Shown here piece by piece: positions 1 through 9,980 of a stretch of 64,000 bases of DNA. A program made the translations under genes and the position numbers. Position 1 is the first letter of the stretch. Every line of letters begins with the position of its first letter. A model generated the notes under the pieces. The model saw nothing but the letters and a program-made list of their open reading frames with translations, did no database searches and had not been told where the DNA came from. This stretch comes from Aliterella atlantica CENA595 (GTDB lineage Bacteria > Cyanobacteriota > Cyanobacteriia > Cyanobacteriales > Chroococcidiopsidaceae): the NCBI RefSeq assembly GCF_000952155.1, contig NZ_JYON01000011.1:62001-126000 (forward strand). The letters run 5' to 3'.

Positions 1-2
1 AT

Positions 3-341
3 GCGATCGGTGGCATAGAAAATCATATCCATCTAGTAGCTTCCATTCCACCTAGTCTTTCTATTGCGGATTTCGTCAAAAATCTCAAGGGTAGTAGCGC
101 TCATCACTTAAATCATCGCTTGCCTGATTCTTCGCATACGTTTGGCTGGCAGCGCGGATATGGAGTCTTTTCACTTGGGGGCAAACAACTCACTCAGGCT
201 GTAGACTACGTTAAAAATCAGAAAGCACATCATCTACAAGGAACTACCGTTGCTTCTTTGGAACGAGAGAGCCATGAAGAAGATGCACCGCACTTCCCTA
301 GAATCGAAGTAGAACATCGGCGTGAATTTGAGGAGCCTTGA
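3..341 (+). CDS. REP-associated tyrosine (Y1) transposase, 3' part
   Basis: The frame is open from the first bases of the window, so the gene starts upstream and only its last 112 codons are present. The translation carries the HUH nickase motif in the context ENHIHLVASIPPS, then FVKNLKGSSAHHLN, and near the end DYVKNQKAHH, which fits the single catalytic tyrosine of the IS200/REP-associated (RAYT) family. These enzymes nick and join single-stranded DNA at hairpins. The palindromic repeats that follow immediately are the expected substrate type. The last ~17 codons lie inside the first repeat unit, so the C-terminus is encoded by repeat DNA. Family assignment is strong; activity is inferred and the N-terminus cannot be seen. 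Confidence 0.85.
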   Translation, partial: AIGGIENHIHLVASIPPSLSIADFVKNLKGSSAHHLNHRLPDSSHTFGWQRGYGVFSLGGKQLTQAVDYVKNQKAHHLQGTTVASLERESHEEDAPHFPRIEVEHRREFEEP

Positions 342-775
342 ACTCAAGTTCAGGCTCAAAGCTTAAGCCCGTTGCAACTGGCTGAAAACACTATATAGTC
401 AGCTTAAGCTGACTTGAGCTATGAGCCTGGAAATTAATTTCCAGGCTAACCGCTTCCCTAGAATCGAGGTAGAACATCGGCGTGATGAGGCTACTGAGTA
501 GCCTTGTAAAGTTCAGGCTAAAAGCTTAAGTTCGTTGCAACTGGCTAAAAACTCTACCCAGTCAGCTTAAGCTGACTTGAGCTATGAGCCTGGAAATTAA
601 TTTCCAGGCTACCGCTTCCCCAGAATCGAGGTAGAACATCGGCGTGATGAGACTACTGACTAGCCTTGAACTAAAGTTCAGGCTAAAAGCTTAAGCCCGT
701 TGCAACGGGCTAAAAACTCTACCCAGTCAGCTTAAGCTAACTTGAGCTATGAGCCTGGAAATTAATTTCCAGGCT
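291..775. repeat. Three tandem REP-like units (about 160-163 bp each)
   Basis: Units run roughly 291-450, 451-612 and 613-775. Each begins with a near-identical copy of the last coding bases of the preceding transposase gene (CTTCCCTAGAATCGA...) and then holds three palindromes: one around GTTGCAAC (perfect in unit 3 as AGCCCGTTGCAACGGGCT), one AGTCAGCTTAAGCTGACT (397-414, 560-577, one mismatch in 725-742), and one perfect 22-bp palindrome (425-446, 588-609, 753-774). Bases 776-861 up to the next gene hold nothing I recognise. The layout matches REP/RAYT systems. Confidence 0.9.
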
Positions 776-861
776 AATTGTACGTTTGTAGTTAGTAGCT
801 AGATTTGAGTTGAGCAAATTATCGAAGTTGCCCATTTGCTAGTCGGCTTAAGCCAAGAAAC

Positions 862-3096
862 TTATTCCTTGGCTGCTTCAACATACCTTTGCCACATCTG
901 CTGGTATGCCTTCTCCATCTCGCGAGTAAACTGTTTAGCATTCCAAAGTGGTGATGTTTGCCTTGATTGTTGCAGTTTCCAATTAATTTGTTGACGTAAA
1001 GCCGGATCTTTCCCTAAACGTACGCCCCACTCTACATATTCTTCATCTGTCCAAGCAATGCCTTCCGTTACGCCAACATTCATCATAAAAGCGTAACTAT
1101 TACGGGCAGAAAATTGTTGACCAACTCGTGTCACTAGGGGAACACCCATCCAAAGAGTTTCTAGAGTTGTTGTTGCTCCATTGTATGGATAGGTATCAAG
1201 TACCACATCAGCAATATTGAGGTTAGCCCGATGCACTTCTTCTGATGGGGTTCTGGGCAAAAAGCGTAGGCGATCGCAACTTACGCCCACTTCTTCAGCC
1301 ACCTGTTCAAAAAAGGTTCTTGAGGATTCGCGATCGCCTAACCCTTTGATTAAAAGGTAACTATTTGGTACTTCTTTGATAATTCTCATTTGTAGCCGCA
1401 CATTATCTAAGTGACGCTTATAAGCATTTTGAGTTACAAGATAAATGACAGCATCACTGGGAATGTTTAAGCGATCGCGCCGCAGATTAGGCACACCGAC
1501 TTCAAAGCCATCAACTGCTACATAGGTATTAGGCAGCCGCACAATTTTTTCAGTGTAGTAGTCTTGAGCAGAATCAGGCAACACATACGGATCGGCAATA
1601 TAGTAATCGATTGATGGCAAACCTGAAGCATCCCAGCCTAACCAAGTTGCTTGAATTGGAGCAGGTTTTACACTCAAAACTTCACACATCGATGGAAACG
1701 TTAGGCTATCTAGATCAATCAGAATATCAACTTCATCCTCTCTAATCCGCTCTACAACTTCTTCACCTAGCATTTCAAATCTATATGTACGATATGTGTT
1801 ATTAATAAACCATCTTCTCGTAAAGTCATCTGTTGCTGAATAGTTTATAAGATAGGCATAAATTTGAAAATTTTCTCTATCGTGATGTTGAAATATCCAT
1901 CGCGCAAGCCAACCAACTGAATGTATTCGTAAAAAGTGAGAAATATAGCCGATATTCAAAACTTTCTTTGTAGTAACTTTAGTTGGTTTATGTAGTGAAG
2001 AATAACGGCATTTCTCTATTACATCTTTTGCATAAATTTCAAAATTGTTTTGATAAAGACGAGAAATTTGATTTTGAATTAAGCGGTTAATGTGTGGCTC
2101 ATCTCTGAGGTAGGGAAAAAAGAAACTTGAATTAACTAAACAATTATTAGAGCCTGAATCAAGATTTGTTGGATTTTCTTCTGCTAAAGAAACTAATAAT
2201 GATTCTTGTTGCAACAATCTCTCTTTATATTCTTCCCAATATCCAGAAGCAGATATTAAAGCTCTAATTAGTATATGGTTTGCTACGATCTTAGTTACTA
2301 AAGATTCAGCTACCTCATAGTAATGCTTTGCTGTGTCTATGCCTTTAAGGTATTGATGAGAATCTTGATAAAAAACTGCGAGATGATACAAAAGTTCTGT
2401 ATTGTTAGGCTCTTGATGCAAGCATAGTTCAATAAAACGCGCTGCTAATGTAGCATCCCTACGAGAGTGAGCAATGTGCAAACAGGCATCAACTACTATA
2501 TCAATAATTACTTTAGGCTTAGGAGCATAACACAGACAAGCTTCAGTAAAGGTGCAAACGGCTGAATGTTCAGGAGCAGAGTCTAAAATCATTTCTAGGG
2601 CAAGCCGTAACAAGTTGAAATCGAATGTTAATTCCTCTGCTTGTAGTAGCTCAATGATTCCTAAATCTGTCAAATATTCACCACTGAAAGTTCCTAGCTG
2701 AATCGAAAGTGCAATACAGTACAACAGATTATTAATGTTTGTTGGAGCAATTTCCTTGATGTGTTGCCGAATCGCCCAGGCAAGTTGATAATCTTTAAGA
2801 GCTTCTTGCCGCTCTGCTTCTGCTTGCAGTATATGCACCAGTTCTGTTGTCCACTGCTCAACTTGTTCTGGTTCGCCTTCTGCCATTCCTAGCATCCAAG
2901 TCATGTGGGCTTCTGCTTCCTGCCCCTGCAACAGTAGCATTAACCCTAAATGCCAGTAGTGGGATTTTAACTCAGGTTCTACTTCAATTGCCTGCTCGTA
3001 AAGGTTTGCTGCCTGAGTGTAGTTGCCTTGAAGTAAGTATCGGTTAGCTTGCTGCTGCCAATCATCGGCATTCATTGAAGTTTGTGCAGAAGTCAT
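862..3096 (-). CDS. TPR / SPINDLY-type O-GlcNAc transferase-like glycosyltransferase (GT41)
   Basis: A 744-residue protein. The N-terminal ~350 residues are helical TPR-like repeats (for example YTQAANLYEQAIEVEP near residue 26). The C-terminal half matches the GT41 catalytic region: VLNIGYISHFLRIHSVGW near 384, VDILIDLDSLTF and PIQATWLGWDASGLPSIDYY in the middle, and TTLETLWMGVPLVTRVG near 660. Family members transfer a sugar from a nucleotide-sugar donor to Ser/Thr of proteins. It lies on the same strand just downstream of two pilin genes (127-bp gap). From memory, OGT-like genes beside pilA have been linked to motility in filamentous cyanobacteria. Pilin glycosylation is therefore a reasonable inference, but acceptor and donor are unknown. 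Confidence 0.85.
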   Translation of the reverse strand: MTSAQTSMNADDWQQQANRYLLQGNYTQAANLYEQAIEVEPELKSHYWHLGLMLLLQGQEAEAHMTWMLGMAEGEPEQVEQWTTELVHILQAEAERQEALKDYQLAWAIRQHIKEIAPTNINNLLYCIALSIQLGTFSGEYLTDLGIIELLQAEELTFDFNLLRLALEMILDSAPEHSAVCTFTEACLCYAPKPKVIIDIVVDACLHIAHSRRDATLAARFIELCLHQEPNNTELLYHLAVFYQDSHQYLKGIDTAKHYYEVAESLVTKIVANHILIRALISASGYWEEYKERLLQQESLLVSLAEENPTNLDSGSNNCLVNSSFFFPYLRDEPHINRLIQNQISRLYQNNFEIYAKDVIEKCRYSSLHKPTKVTTKKVLNIGYISHFLRIHSVGWLARWIFQHHDRENFQIYAYLINYSATDDFTRRWFINNTYRTYRFEMLGEEVVERIREDEVDILIDLDSLTFPSMCEVLSVKPAPIQATWLGWDASGLPSIDYYIADPYVLPDSAQDYYTEKIVRLPNTYVAVDGFEVGVPNLRRDRLNIPSDAVIYLVTQNAYKRHLDNVRLQMRIIKEVPNSYLLIKGLGDRESSRTFFEQVAEEVGVSCDRLRFLPRTPSEEVHRANLNIADVVLDTYPYNGATTTLETLWMGVPLVTRVGQQFSARNSYAFMMNVGVTEGIAWTDEEYVEWGVRLGKDPALRQQINWKLQQSRQTSPLWNAKQFTREMEKAYQQMWQRYVEAAKE

Positions 3097-3223
3097 AGAA
3101 ATTTGGTCAGATTTCTTCAGTTAGTTTTGCGGTAAAAACAAATGGCAAAAAGCGAAAAGAGGAGGTAGAGAAACTCTAACCACCTCAAATGAATATTTTG
3201 ATAAGCAAGACTTAGCTCAGTTA

Positions 3224-3730
3224 CTACTGCATTCTTGTTAAACCAGTACCGCAAGAGCTTACAGTACCTGGTGCGCCTGGATCTCCAGTTCCAGCAGTAC
3301 TTTTTTCACACAAGATTGCACCAGTAGTTCCGGCTGTTGCATCTTTAAACACACCGCCAGTATAACCCTTGAGGTCTCCATTACCTGCCGATGCTTTATT
3401 AGCAACGCCACTTGTAATTGAAGTAATTGCTGCTGCTGTGTAGCTATAGTTGTTAGAGTCACGAATACCTACACCTAAGTCAGAAAGAGTAGAAGTAAAA
3501 GTTTGGTTCTCAAGATAGTGGGCTTGCTGCGCTCTGTTTAATGCACCAACATTAGTTCTAGCTTCTGATTGACGAGCTTTAGCTGTTTGATTAAGGAAAG
3601 AAGGCAGAGCAATAGCAGATAGAATACCAATAATGATGATAACAACCAATAATTCAATTAGAGTAAAGCCTTCGTCTTTCTTTTTCTGAGTCAGGTGTTG
3701 TAAGAATTTAGCTTTAAGTTCAGTTTTCAT
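3224..3730 (-). CDS. pilA: Type IV major pilin-like protein (PilA), copy 1
   Basis: 168 residues with a class III (prepilin) signal: a short basic leader ending KKKDEG, cleavage before Phe, then FTLIELLVVIIIIGILSA with Glu5 of the mature protein, followed by the long N-terminal pilin helix. Two C-terminal cysteines (ILCEKS and SSCGTG) probably form the D-region disulfide loop. PilD would cleave the leader and the mature subunit assembles into pili for motility, adhesion or DNA uptake. It follows a closely related pilin (3920-4423) on the same strand. A plausible ribosome-binding sequence AAGGAC lies about 10 bases before the ATG. Confidence 0.93.
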   Translation of the reverse strand: MKTELKAKFLQHLTQKKKDEGFTLIELLVVIIIIGILSAIALPSFLNQTAKARQSEARTNVGALNRAQQAHYLENQTFTSTLSDLGVGIRDSNNYSYTAAAITSITSGVANKASAGNGDLKGYTGGVFKDATAGTTGAILCEKSTAGTGDPGAPGTVSSCGTGLTRMQ

Positions 3731-3919
3731 TTGAGTAGTGTCCTTGAGGGATTGAAGTGGGATTTCTGTTCCGTTACTTATAACTTACCCACACCTAAAA
3801 CTATTCATATCACCACTACCTAAAATTCAGTGTATCTACAGAATCTGACGAGTAAAAGACAAAGAATAGCCCTTTTATCAGTAGAAATACTGTTTGAACA
3901 AAGCAAGACTTAGTTACTA

Positions 3920-4423
3920 TCACAATCTAGATAAAGTGGAACTGCAATAAGTAGAACTATCAGGCACTCCTGGGTCTGACTGTCCAGTACTATTAGCCTC
4001 ACACAGAATCACTTTAGTAGTTCCAGCTACTGTATTTTTGAACACACCACCTACATAACCTTTGAGGTCAACATTAAGCGACCTTGCTTTGTTAGCAACG
4101 TCATCTGTTATGGAAGTAATAGCTGCTGCTGAGTATGAGTAGTTGTTAGTGGTAGAAATACCAATACCTAGACTATTAATATCATTAGTAAAAGTTTCTT
4201 TCTCAAAGTAGTAGGTTTGCTGTGCGCGGTTCAGTGAGCCTACATTAGCTTTACCTTCGGATTGGCGAGCTTTAGCAACTTGACTGAGAAAAGAAGGCAA
4301 TGCAATTGCTGAGAGAATACCAATAATAATGATTACGACCAGCAGTTCAATCAACGTAAAACCCCGATCTTGCTTCTTCTGGTTTAAGTGTTGCAGGAAC
4401 TTAACTTTTAATTCAGTCTTCAT
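3920..4423 (-). CDS. pilA: Type IV major pilin-like protein (PilA), copy 2
   Basis: 167 residues, leader KKQDRG then FTLIELLVVIIIIGILSA, almost identical to the downstream pilin over the first ~65 residues and diverging afterwards. The two C-terminal cysteines (ILCEAN and TYCSST) are kept. It is the promoter-proximal member of a pilin-pilin-glycosyltransferase series read on the reverse strand. Tandem near-duplicate pilins suggest gene duplication with diversification of the surface-exposed C-terminal region; which one is the dominant subunit cannot be told from sequence. Confidence 0.92.
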   Translation of the reverse strand: MKTELKVKFLQHLNQKKQDRGFTLIELLVVIIIIGILSAIALPSFLSQVAKARQSEGKANVGSLNRAQQTYYFEKETFTNDINSLGIGISTTNNYSYSAAAITSITDDVANKARSLNVDLKGYVGGVFKNTVAGTTKVILCEANSTGQSDPGVPDSSTYCSSTLSRL

Positions 4424-4859
4424 GTTAGATTCACTTCTCTAGTGGGTGAGGAGTATCTCTACCCTCTAGACTTAAGTTACCCAAATGAGCAGTCTTTCCT
4501 ATAACCCACTACCAAAGATTTCACTCCCGTTAAACATACAGCATATTAGGGCATTGGTATAGCCTACTTATTACTATTGCTATGATGAGTTTTCCCATTT
4601 GCTCTTCAAAAAATATACCCAGAAATACACGCTATTTTCGGTCGTGTTACAAAAACTTTTTTCTATCGATTCCTTTGGCGGAAATAGAGCGGCTTACGAG
4701 CAACGGTTAGAATCTCAAAAGCAAACTGCCGAGGTATAGCAAACTAAATTTTTGCCATAGCTGATGATATAGAGCGATCGCTAACCATATTCACAAAACT
4801 TCATATCTGCGCTATACTAAATAAATCGTAGTCGTTATGAGTTTATTTAATCTTTGCTT
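4424..4859. other. Intergenic region between divergent pilA and NTRC genes
   Basis: 436 bp without a gene. It must hold the promoters of both divergent genes. Bases 4439-4469 can fold as a hairpin (CTAG-GGGT against ACCC-CTAG, one mismatch) in the leader of the second pilin, 16 bases before its ATG; whether it is functional is unknown. No promoter elements were clear enough to call. Confidence 0.5.
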
Positions 4860-6224
4860 ATGACTAACCAAAATGTAGAAAACTTAGTAATTATTGGTTC
4901 TGGTCCGGCTGGATATACGGCGGCTATTTATGCGGCGCGGGCTAACTTGAAACCAGTGGTATTTGAAGGCTTTCAATCTGGAGGCTTGCCAGGGGGACAA
5001 CTAATGACTACTACTGAAGTAGAAAACTTCCCAGGCTTTCCTCAAGGCATCACCGGACCCGACTTGATGGACAATATGAAAGCGCAAGCAGAGCGCTGGG
5101 GAGCAGAGTTATATACAGAAGATGTAACTCATGTAGACCTGAGCCAGCGTCCTTTTGTAGTGCGCTCGGAAGACCGCGAAATCAAAACTAACAGTATTGT
5201 AATTGCAACTGGGGCAACAGCAAAGCGTTTAGGCTTGCCCAGCGAACATCAATTCTGGAGTCGGGGAATTTCCGCTTGTGCAATTTGCGATGGTGCTACG
5301 CCCATATTCCATAGAGCAGAATTAGCTGTAATTGGTGGTGGCGATTCAGCAGCCGAAGAAGCAATTTACCTAACCAAATACGGCGATACAGTAAACCTGC
5401 TAGTACGCGGCGACAAAATGCGGGCAAGTAAAGCCATGCAAGACCGCGTTTTGAGCAATCCCAAAATTACCGTTCACTGGAATAGCGAAGTAGTAGACGT
5501 ATTTGGTGGCGACCATCACATGGAAGGCATCAAAATTCGCAACGTGCAAACAGACGAAGAAACAGATTTGCACGTTAAAGGATTATTTTATGCGATCGGT
5601 CATAAGCCTAATACATCTTTATTTGAGGGTCAATTAGAACTAGATGATGTCGGCTACATTGTCACCAAGCCTGGTTCTGTAGAAACTAGCATTGAAGGCG
5701 TGTTTGCTGCTGGAGACGTGCAAGACCATGAATATCGCCAAGCAATTACCGCAGCAGGTACAGGTTGCATGGCGGCGATGTTGGCTGAAAGATGGCTGTC
5801 ATGTAACGATTTAATCTATGAGTTCCATCAAAAGCCGGAAACTCCTAACAATGAATTAGAGCATGAAGCCAAACAGCAGGCAGAACCAGCAGAATTTCAA
5901 TTGCAAGCTACTCGCCATCAAGGCGGCTATGCATTACGCAAATTATTCCATGAAAGCGATCGCTTACTCATAGTCAAATACGTTTCGCCTGGTTGCGGTC
6001 CTTGCCATACATTGAAGCCAATTTTGAATAAAGTGGTAGATGAGTTTGATGGCAAAATCCACTTTGTCGAGATTGATATTGATAAAGACCGCGATATTGC
6101 CGAAAATGCTGGCGTAAGTGGAACGCCGACGATTCAGTTCTTTAGGAATAAGGAACTGTTGAACGAACTTAAAGGTATCAAGCCTAAGAGTCAATACCGC
6201 CAATTAGTTGAGAGCCATTTATAA
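4860..6224 (+). CDS. NADPH-thioredoxin reductase with C-terminal thioredoxin (NTRC)
   Basis: 454 residues from ATG 4860; an in-frame TTG two codons upstream is less likely. Residues 8-310 are thioredoxin reductase: FAD site [17 protein letters not shown] near 12, redox pair C140-AI-C143, NADPH site [10 protein letters not shown] near 159, and the FAD-binding AAGDVQD near 283. A linker of about 50 residues follows, then a thioredoxin domain with active site C379-GP-C382. The enzyme uses NADPH to reduce its own thioredoxin domain and on to 2-Cys peroxiredoxins and other targets, in the cytoplasm. This fusion is typical of oxygenic phototrophs and supports the cyanobacterial assignment. Both redox centres are intact. 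Confidence 0.96.
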   Translation: MTNQNVENLVIIGSGPAGYTAAIYAARANLKPVVFEGFQSGGLPGGQLMTTTEVENFPGFPQGITGPDLMDNMKAQAERWGAELYTEDVTHVDLSQRPFVVRSEDREIKTNSIVIATGATAKRLGLPSEHQFWSRGISACAICDGATPIFHRAELAVIGGGDSAAEEAIYLTKYGDTVNLLVRGDKMRASKAMQDRVLSNPKITVHWNSEVVDVFGGDHHMEGIKIRNVQTDEETDLHVKGLFYAIGHKPNTSLFEGQLELDDVGYIVTKPGSVETSIEGVFAAGDVQDHEYRQAITAAGTGCMAAMLAERWLSCNDLIYEFHQKPETPNNELEHEAKQQAEPAEFQLQATRHQGGYALRKLFHESDRLLIVKYVSPGCGPCHTLKPILNKVVDEFDGKIHFVEIDIDKDRDIAENAGVSGTPTIQFFRNKELLNELKGIKPKSQYRQLVESHL

Positions 6225-6255
6225 GGCAAAATGCTCTAGACCTCAAGAAGTGAAT

Positions 6256-6441
6256 AATCTTTTGCCCCCCTAGCCCCCCAATTCTGGGGGGAACTGGCTC
6301 TGTAAGTCCCCCAAACTTGGGGGATTTAGGGGGCTTTTCTAGATTCAGGCAAATCTTTTGCCCCCCTAGCCCCCCAATTCTGGGGGGAAACCGGATTGCA
6401 AGTCCCCCAAACTTGGGGGATTTAGGGGGCTTTTCCAGATT
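6256..6441. repeat. Two tandem copies of a C/G-tract palindromic intergenic repeat
   Basis: Copies at 6256-6351 and 6352-6441, about 96 bp each, with the pattern CCCCCCTAGCCCCCC-AATT-CTGGGGGG followed by AGTCCCCCAAACTTGGGGGA and TTTAGGGGGCTTTT. Each copy can fold into strong nested hairpins. The pair sits between the convergent NTRC and proS genes, so it could also stop transcription from both sides. I believe this is a widely dispersed cyanobacterial repeat class, stated from memory. Confidence 0.85.
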
Positions 6442-6453
6442 TGTGCAAGAAGT

Positions 6454-8274
6454 CTATTCAGCAACGCTAGTCAAAGCAGCTTTAATCCACTGCTTTAAAG
6501 TAGATACTAATTCATCAACAGGAATTTCTTGAGATTGACGACTTTTCCTTTCTACTACTTCTACCTTATTTTCCTTCAGACTGCGCCCTGTAACTATTCT
6601 GTAAGGGATGCCAATTAAATCTGCATCTTTAAACTTCACGCCAGCACGTTCGTCTCTATCGTCTAACAAAGTTTCAATTCCTGCTGCATTTAACTGATTG
6701 TAGAGTTTTTCCGCAGTTTCTACTTGCTGAGAATCACTCATATTGGGAATGCAGATAATAACGTGGTAAGGTGCGATCGCAACTGACCAAATAATTCCAT
6801 CTTTATCGTAAGATTGCTCTACTGCTGACTGTGCTAGCCGCGACACGCCCACACCATAACAACCCATCACTAAAGGCAGTTCTTCGCCTTGTTCGTTGGT
6901 ATAAGTAGCACCTAAGCTTTTTGAGTATTTAGTCCCTAGTTGAAAAATATGCCCGACTTCAATCCCCCTAGCGCTTTGCAAAGTCTGTTGGGGATTGCGA
7001 ACAGAGCGATCGCCTGCTTTGGCTTTTTGCAAGTCTATAATTTGGGTAGGCTGAGGATATTGCTCTCCCCAATTTGCACCGACAACGTGATAGCCAGATT
7101 CATTTGCACCTGTAACAAAGTTTTGCAATGTAGATGCAGTTTCATCTAGTAGGCGTACAAATTTGGGATGGATAGAGCGATCGCCCTGAGCTATATAATC
7201 GTCGCTAAGGTCGGGTGCAATATAACCTAAAGGTAAAGCCTTAGCCGCCCATTTCTTTTGTGCTGCTGCATCGGGAACGGTTAAAGATAGAACGTTTTGA
7301 GCTTTATATTGCCCTGCTATGCTAGTTAAGTGGTTTTGCAGCTTAACTTCATTTACATCTCTATCGCCGCGAATGCTAACTAAAACTAATACTGTCAAGC
7401 CATTTGCATAAACTGCCTGATATAGAACATTTTTGACTAAATTTGTGGGCGAACAATCCAGCAGCTTACAAACCTTCTCAATTGTTTCTGCATTTGGCGT
7501 TTCTCGCTGTTCGTAAGCTGTAAACGGTGAAGTTTCCGCATCTGGCGGTAAAGATACAGCCTTTTCTACATTAGCTGCGTATTCTCCATCCTCGCTATAA
7601 AGTACCTCATCCTCTCCTGCTTCTGCTAGCACCATAAATTCTTGCGAACCAGAACCGCCAATTGCTCCTGAATCTGCTTGTACGGCTCGAAATGCCAAAC
7701 CAGCGCGGCGCAGCATATTACTATAAGCTTGATGCATATCTTGATATGTCTTTTGCAAGCTTTCGGCATCTGCATGGAAAGAATAACCATCTTTCATAAT
7801 GAATTCCCGTCCGCGCATCAAGCCAAAGCGGGGGCGAATTTCATCTCTAAACTTAGTCTGAATTTGGTAGAGATGTACGGGTAATTGACGATACGAGCGA
7901 ATTGTTTCGCGGGCGACAGTAGTAACTACTTCTTCATGAGTTGGTCCTAAGCCTAATTCTCGCTCTTGACGGTCTATGAGGGAAAACATAATCCCTTCAG
8001 CTTTAGTATAAGTATCCCAACGCCCTGATTCGCGCCACAACTCTGCAGGTTGAATTTGCGGTAATAAACATTCTTGTGCGCCTGTAGCGTTCATTTCTTC
8101 GCGCACGATTTGCGAGACTTTTTGCAGTACGCGCCACATCAAGGGCAAATAAGCATAGATACCGCTACCGATGCGACGAATATAACCCGCACGCAATAAT
8201 AATTTGTGACTGGGAATCTCTGCTTCTGCTGGGTCTTCCCGTAGCGTGACAAAAAGCATTTGAGATAGTCGCAT
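6454..8274 (-). CDS. proS: Prolyl-tRNA synthetase
   Basis: 606 residues, the usual size of bacterial-type ProRS. It begins [19 protein letters not shown] and shows the class II core: [18 protein letters not shown] (motif 1 region), [10 protein letters not shown] and [17 protein letters not shown] (motif 2), and [15 protein letters not shown] (motif 3). The insertion (editing) domain lies in the middle (about residues 235-380) and the anticodon-binding domain at the C-terminus ([17 protein letters not shown] onward). It attaches proline to tRNA-Pro in the cytoplasm. It is convergent with the NTRC gene; no close upstream partner is visible. Confidence 0.97.
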   Translation of the reverse strand: MRLSQMLFVTLREDPAEAEIPSHKLLLRAGYIRRIGSGIYAYLPLMWRVLQKVSQIVREEMNATGAQECLLPQIQPAELWRESGRWDTYTKAEGIMFSLIDRQERELGLGPTHEEVVTTVARETIRSYRQLPVHLYQIQTKFRDEIRPRFGLMRGREFIMKDGYSFHADAESLQKTYQDMHQAYSNMLRRAGLAFRAVQADSGAIGGSGSQEFMVLAEAGEDEVLYSEDGEYAANVEKAVSLPPDAETSPFTAYEQRETPNAETIEKVCKLLDCSPTNLVKNVLYQAVYANGLTVLVLVSIRGDRDVNEVKLQNHLTSIAGQYKAQNVLSLTVPDAAAQKKWAAKALPLGYIAPDLSDDYIAQGDRSIHPKFVRLLDETASTLQNFVTGANESGYHVVGANWGEQYPQPTQIIDLQKAKAGDRSVRNPQQTLQSARGIEVGHIFQLGTKYSKSLGATYTNEQGEELPLVMGCYGVGVSRLAQSAVEQSYDKDGIIWSVAIAPYHVIICIPNMSDSQQVETAEKLYNQLNAAGIETLLDDRDERAGVKFKDADLIGIPYRIVTGRSLKENKVEVVERKSRQSQEIPVDELVSTLKQWIKAALTSVAE

Positions 8275-8405
8275 CGCTTGTAACCTTACTAAACCAGATC
8301 GTCATCTCAGTTTAAAGCATTCATAGGTACAAAAGACTTGTTATTGAGTGTTGAATGTAAGGACAAGGAGACAAGGGGGACTACAGGGGGATAAAGTAGT
8401 TAACT

Positions 8406-8626
8406 TTAGGCTGGGGGAAATACTTTGGCTAAATCTAGACACAAATCGGGAAAACACGGCAAATCAACTGATTCATTAGATAAAGATATGACCTTACGGC
8501 GATAGCTAAAGCTACCTTGCAAATTTTGATATGGTTCGCTATATGCTTCTAAACAGTCTTCTTGTAAGTTGAATAACCAAAAGTCCACAATCCCTGCTTG
8601 AGCATACATAGGTAACTTAACTTTTT
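8406..8626 (-). pseudogene. Uma2-family endonuclease, C-terminal part (split gene)
   Basis: On the reverse strand, translation just outside the TnpB element reads DQKVKLPMYAQAGIVDFWLF, the conserved Uma2 (DUF820) core, and continues to a stop at 8406. The missing N-terminal part ends at the other side of the element with EIADSSLS (near 9980). Joining the two across the element rebuilds a continuous Uma2 protein in frame. The short 67-residue frame starting at 8609 is therefore not an independent gene but the tail of an interrupted one. Confidence 0.85.
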
Positions 8627-9980
8627 GGTCTTGACACTCTCTGCCTTATAAGGGCAAAGATTCTTGCGTCACGGGGATTCCAATGAATTTACCCTCGGCA
8701 AGCATCTTGACCGAATATCCTGCGGCTGCAAGCCCTCGACTGAGAACTACTTGGGCTGCGGCAACATCTCTATCAGTTGTATATCCGCAGCTACTACAAA
8801 TATGAGTACGTTCTGAAAGCTCTTTCTTTCCAGTTTCAAGTCCACAACTGGGACAGATTTGACTTGTCTTGCGGCTATCTACTTTTTGAAAATAGACATC
8901 ACGTTTAAAGCAAGTCTGTTCGAGAATGTTAAAGAATTGACCAAACCCCGCGTCTAGGCAATGTTTGCCTAACATCCCTCTAGATAACCCGACAAGATTC
9001 AAATCTTCAACAAACACCATTTCTGCACTATTGCAGATTTGGTGAGATAGCTTTCGGTGCCAGTCTTTGCGACAATTGGCGACGTACTCGTGCAACAAAG
9101 CAACTTTTTTCTGGGCTTTCTTCCAATTGTTCGATCCTTTGCGTTTTTTGGAAACGCGCTGTTGCAGTAATTTCAACTTGCGTTCGGCATCTACAAAAAA
9201 CCTTGGACGATTGACCGTTAGACCATTAGAAGTTGCAACAAAACTGGTGAGTCCTACATCAATTCCTACTGCTTCGCCATGTGGCAGAGGAGACGGTACA
9301 GATACATCCCATTGAATGGTTAGCATCACGTACCAACCAGAAGCTTTTCTTGCGAGGCGGGCTTGCTTAACCAGTCCACCGTTGGGAATCGAGCGCGATT
9401 GACGCACTCTAACCACACCAATTACAGGCAGTTTCACAAATCCATTAGCCAACGGATTTGTACCTAACTGTGGAAAAGAAAAAGACCGCATTCGTCCTAA
9501 CTTTTTAAAGCGTGGAAAGCCGTGATTTTGTTCCCACATACTGACAAAAGCCTTCTCAAGTCGCCTCAATGTCTGCTGCAAAGATTGGGCATTCACACGT
9601 TTTAAATACTCATTTTCTTTACGCGCAGCAGTTAAAGACTTACATTGACTGGCGAATGTTGGACGCGGTGCATCAGCAGGGATTATATATTCACTACGGA
9701 GAGAACAAGCATTGATCTGACAACTACGAGACTGATACCAGTCCTTACGTTCTGCTAAAGCATGGTTGTAAACTCGTCTATGAGTTTCTAGCCATTCTTC
9801 AAACATTGCTACCTGGCTTTGTATTGGCGAAGACTTGAATTCGTAAGTCAGATTAAACACTCTTATTGCCTCCTGACTGTATTTTATCACAATTCTATTA
9901 ATCAACTACTCGATTTTTAGAACTAAAGTCTCCCTAGAAGGGGGAGGCTCTAACCCCAAAGCTTTCGGTCGCTCAAAGAG
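8627..9980 (-). mobile_element. TnpB-only IS200/IS605-type (IS1341-like) element inside an Uma2 gene
   Basis: The element holds one gene, tnpB, and no TnpA. Its outer edges are inferred from where the Uma2 reading frame is lost and regained. The left (tnpB-upstream) edge is near 9976-9980 and carries a hairpin CTCCC-CCTTCTA-GGGAG at 9930-9950. The right edge is near 8621-8630. GACC occurs at both junctions, so the exact cut positions are ambiguous by a few bases. There is no target duplication, as expected for this family. Confidence 0.75.
8646..9905 (-). CDS. tnpB: TnpB RNA-guided nuclease
   Basis: 419 residues from ATG 9905. The family's usual N-terminus (FNLTYEFKSSP) begins at residue 17, so a GTG start at residue 16 is also possible. 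All catalytic elements are present: RuvC-I D216 in GIDVGLTSFVATSNG, RuvC-II E300 in VFVEDLNLVGL, zinc finger C351/C354/C370/C373, and the last RuvC aspartate in TTDRDVAAA (378-380). TnpB proteins are guided by an RNA from their own 3' end and right end, and cut DNA next to a short motif. With no TnpA nearby, movement would need a transposase in trans. No frameshift or stop is seen, so the nuclease looks intact. Confidence 0.93.
   Translation of the reverse strand: MINRIVIKYSQEAIRVFNLTYEFKSSPIQSQVAMFEEWLETHRRVYNHALAERKDWYQSRSCQINACSLRSEYIIPADAPRPTFASQCKSLTAARKENEYLKRVNAQSLQQTLRRLEKAFVSMWEQNHGFPRFKKLGRMRSFSFPQLGTNPLANGFVKLPVIGVVRVRQSRSIPNGGLVKQARLARKASGWYVMLTIQWDVSVPSPLPHGEAVGIDVGLTSFVATSNGLTVNRPRFFVDAERKLKLLQQRVSKKRKGSNNWKKAQKKVALLHEYVANCRKDWHRKLSHQICNSAEMVFVEDLNLVGLSRGMLGKHCLDAGFGQFFNILEQTCFKRDVYFQKVDSRKTSQICPSCGLETGKKELSERTHICSSCGYTTDRDVAAAQVVLSRGLAAAGYSVKMLAEGKFIGIPVTQESLPL

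Noticed and set aside
6317..6532. Forward open frame GDLGGFSRF...
   Set aside because: Translation of the C/G-tract intergenic repeat, not a protein.
8406..8609. Stand-alone 67-residue gene
   Set aside because: It is the tail of an Uma2 gene interrupted by the TnpB element; the frame continues upstream without a start.
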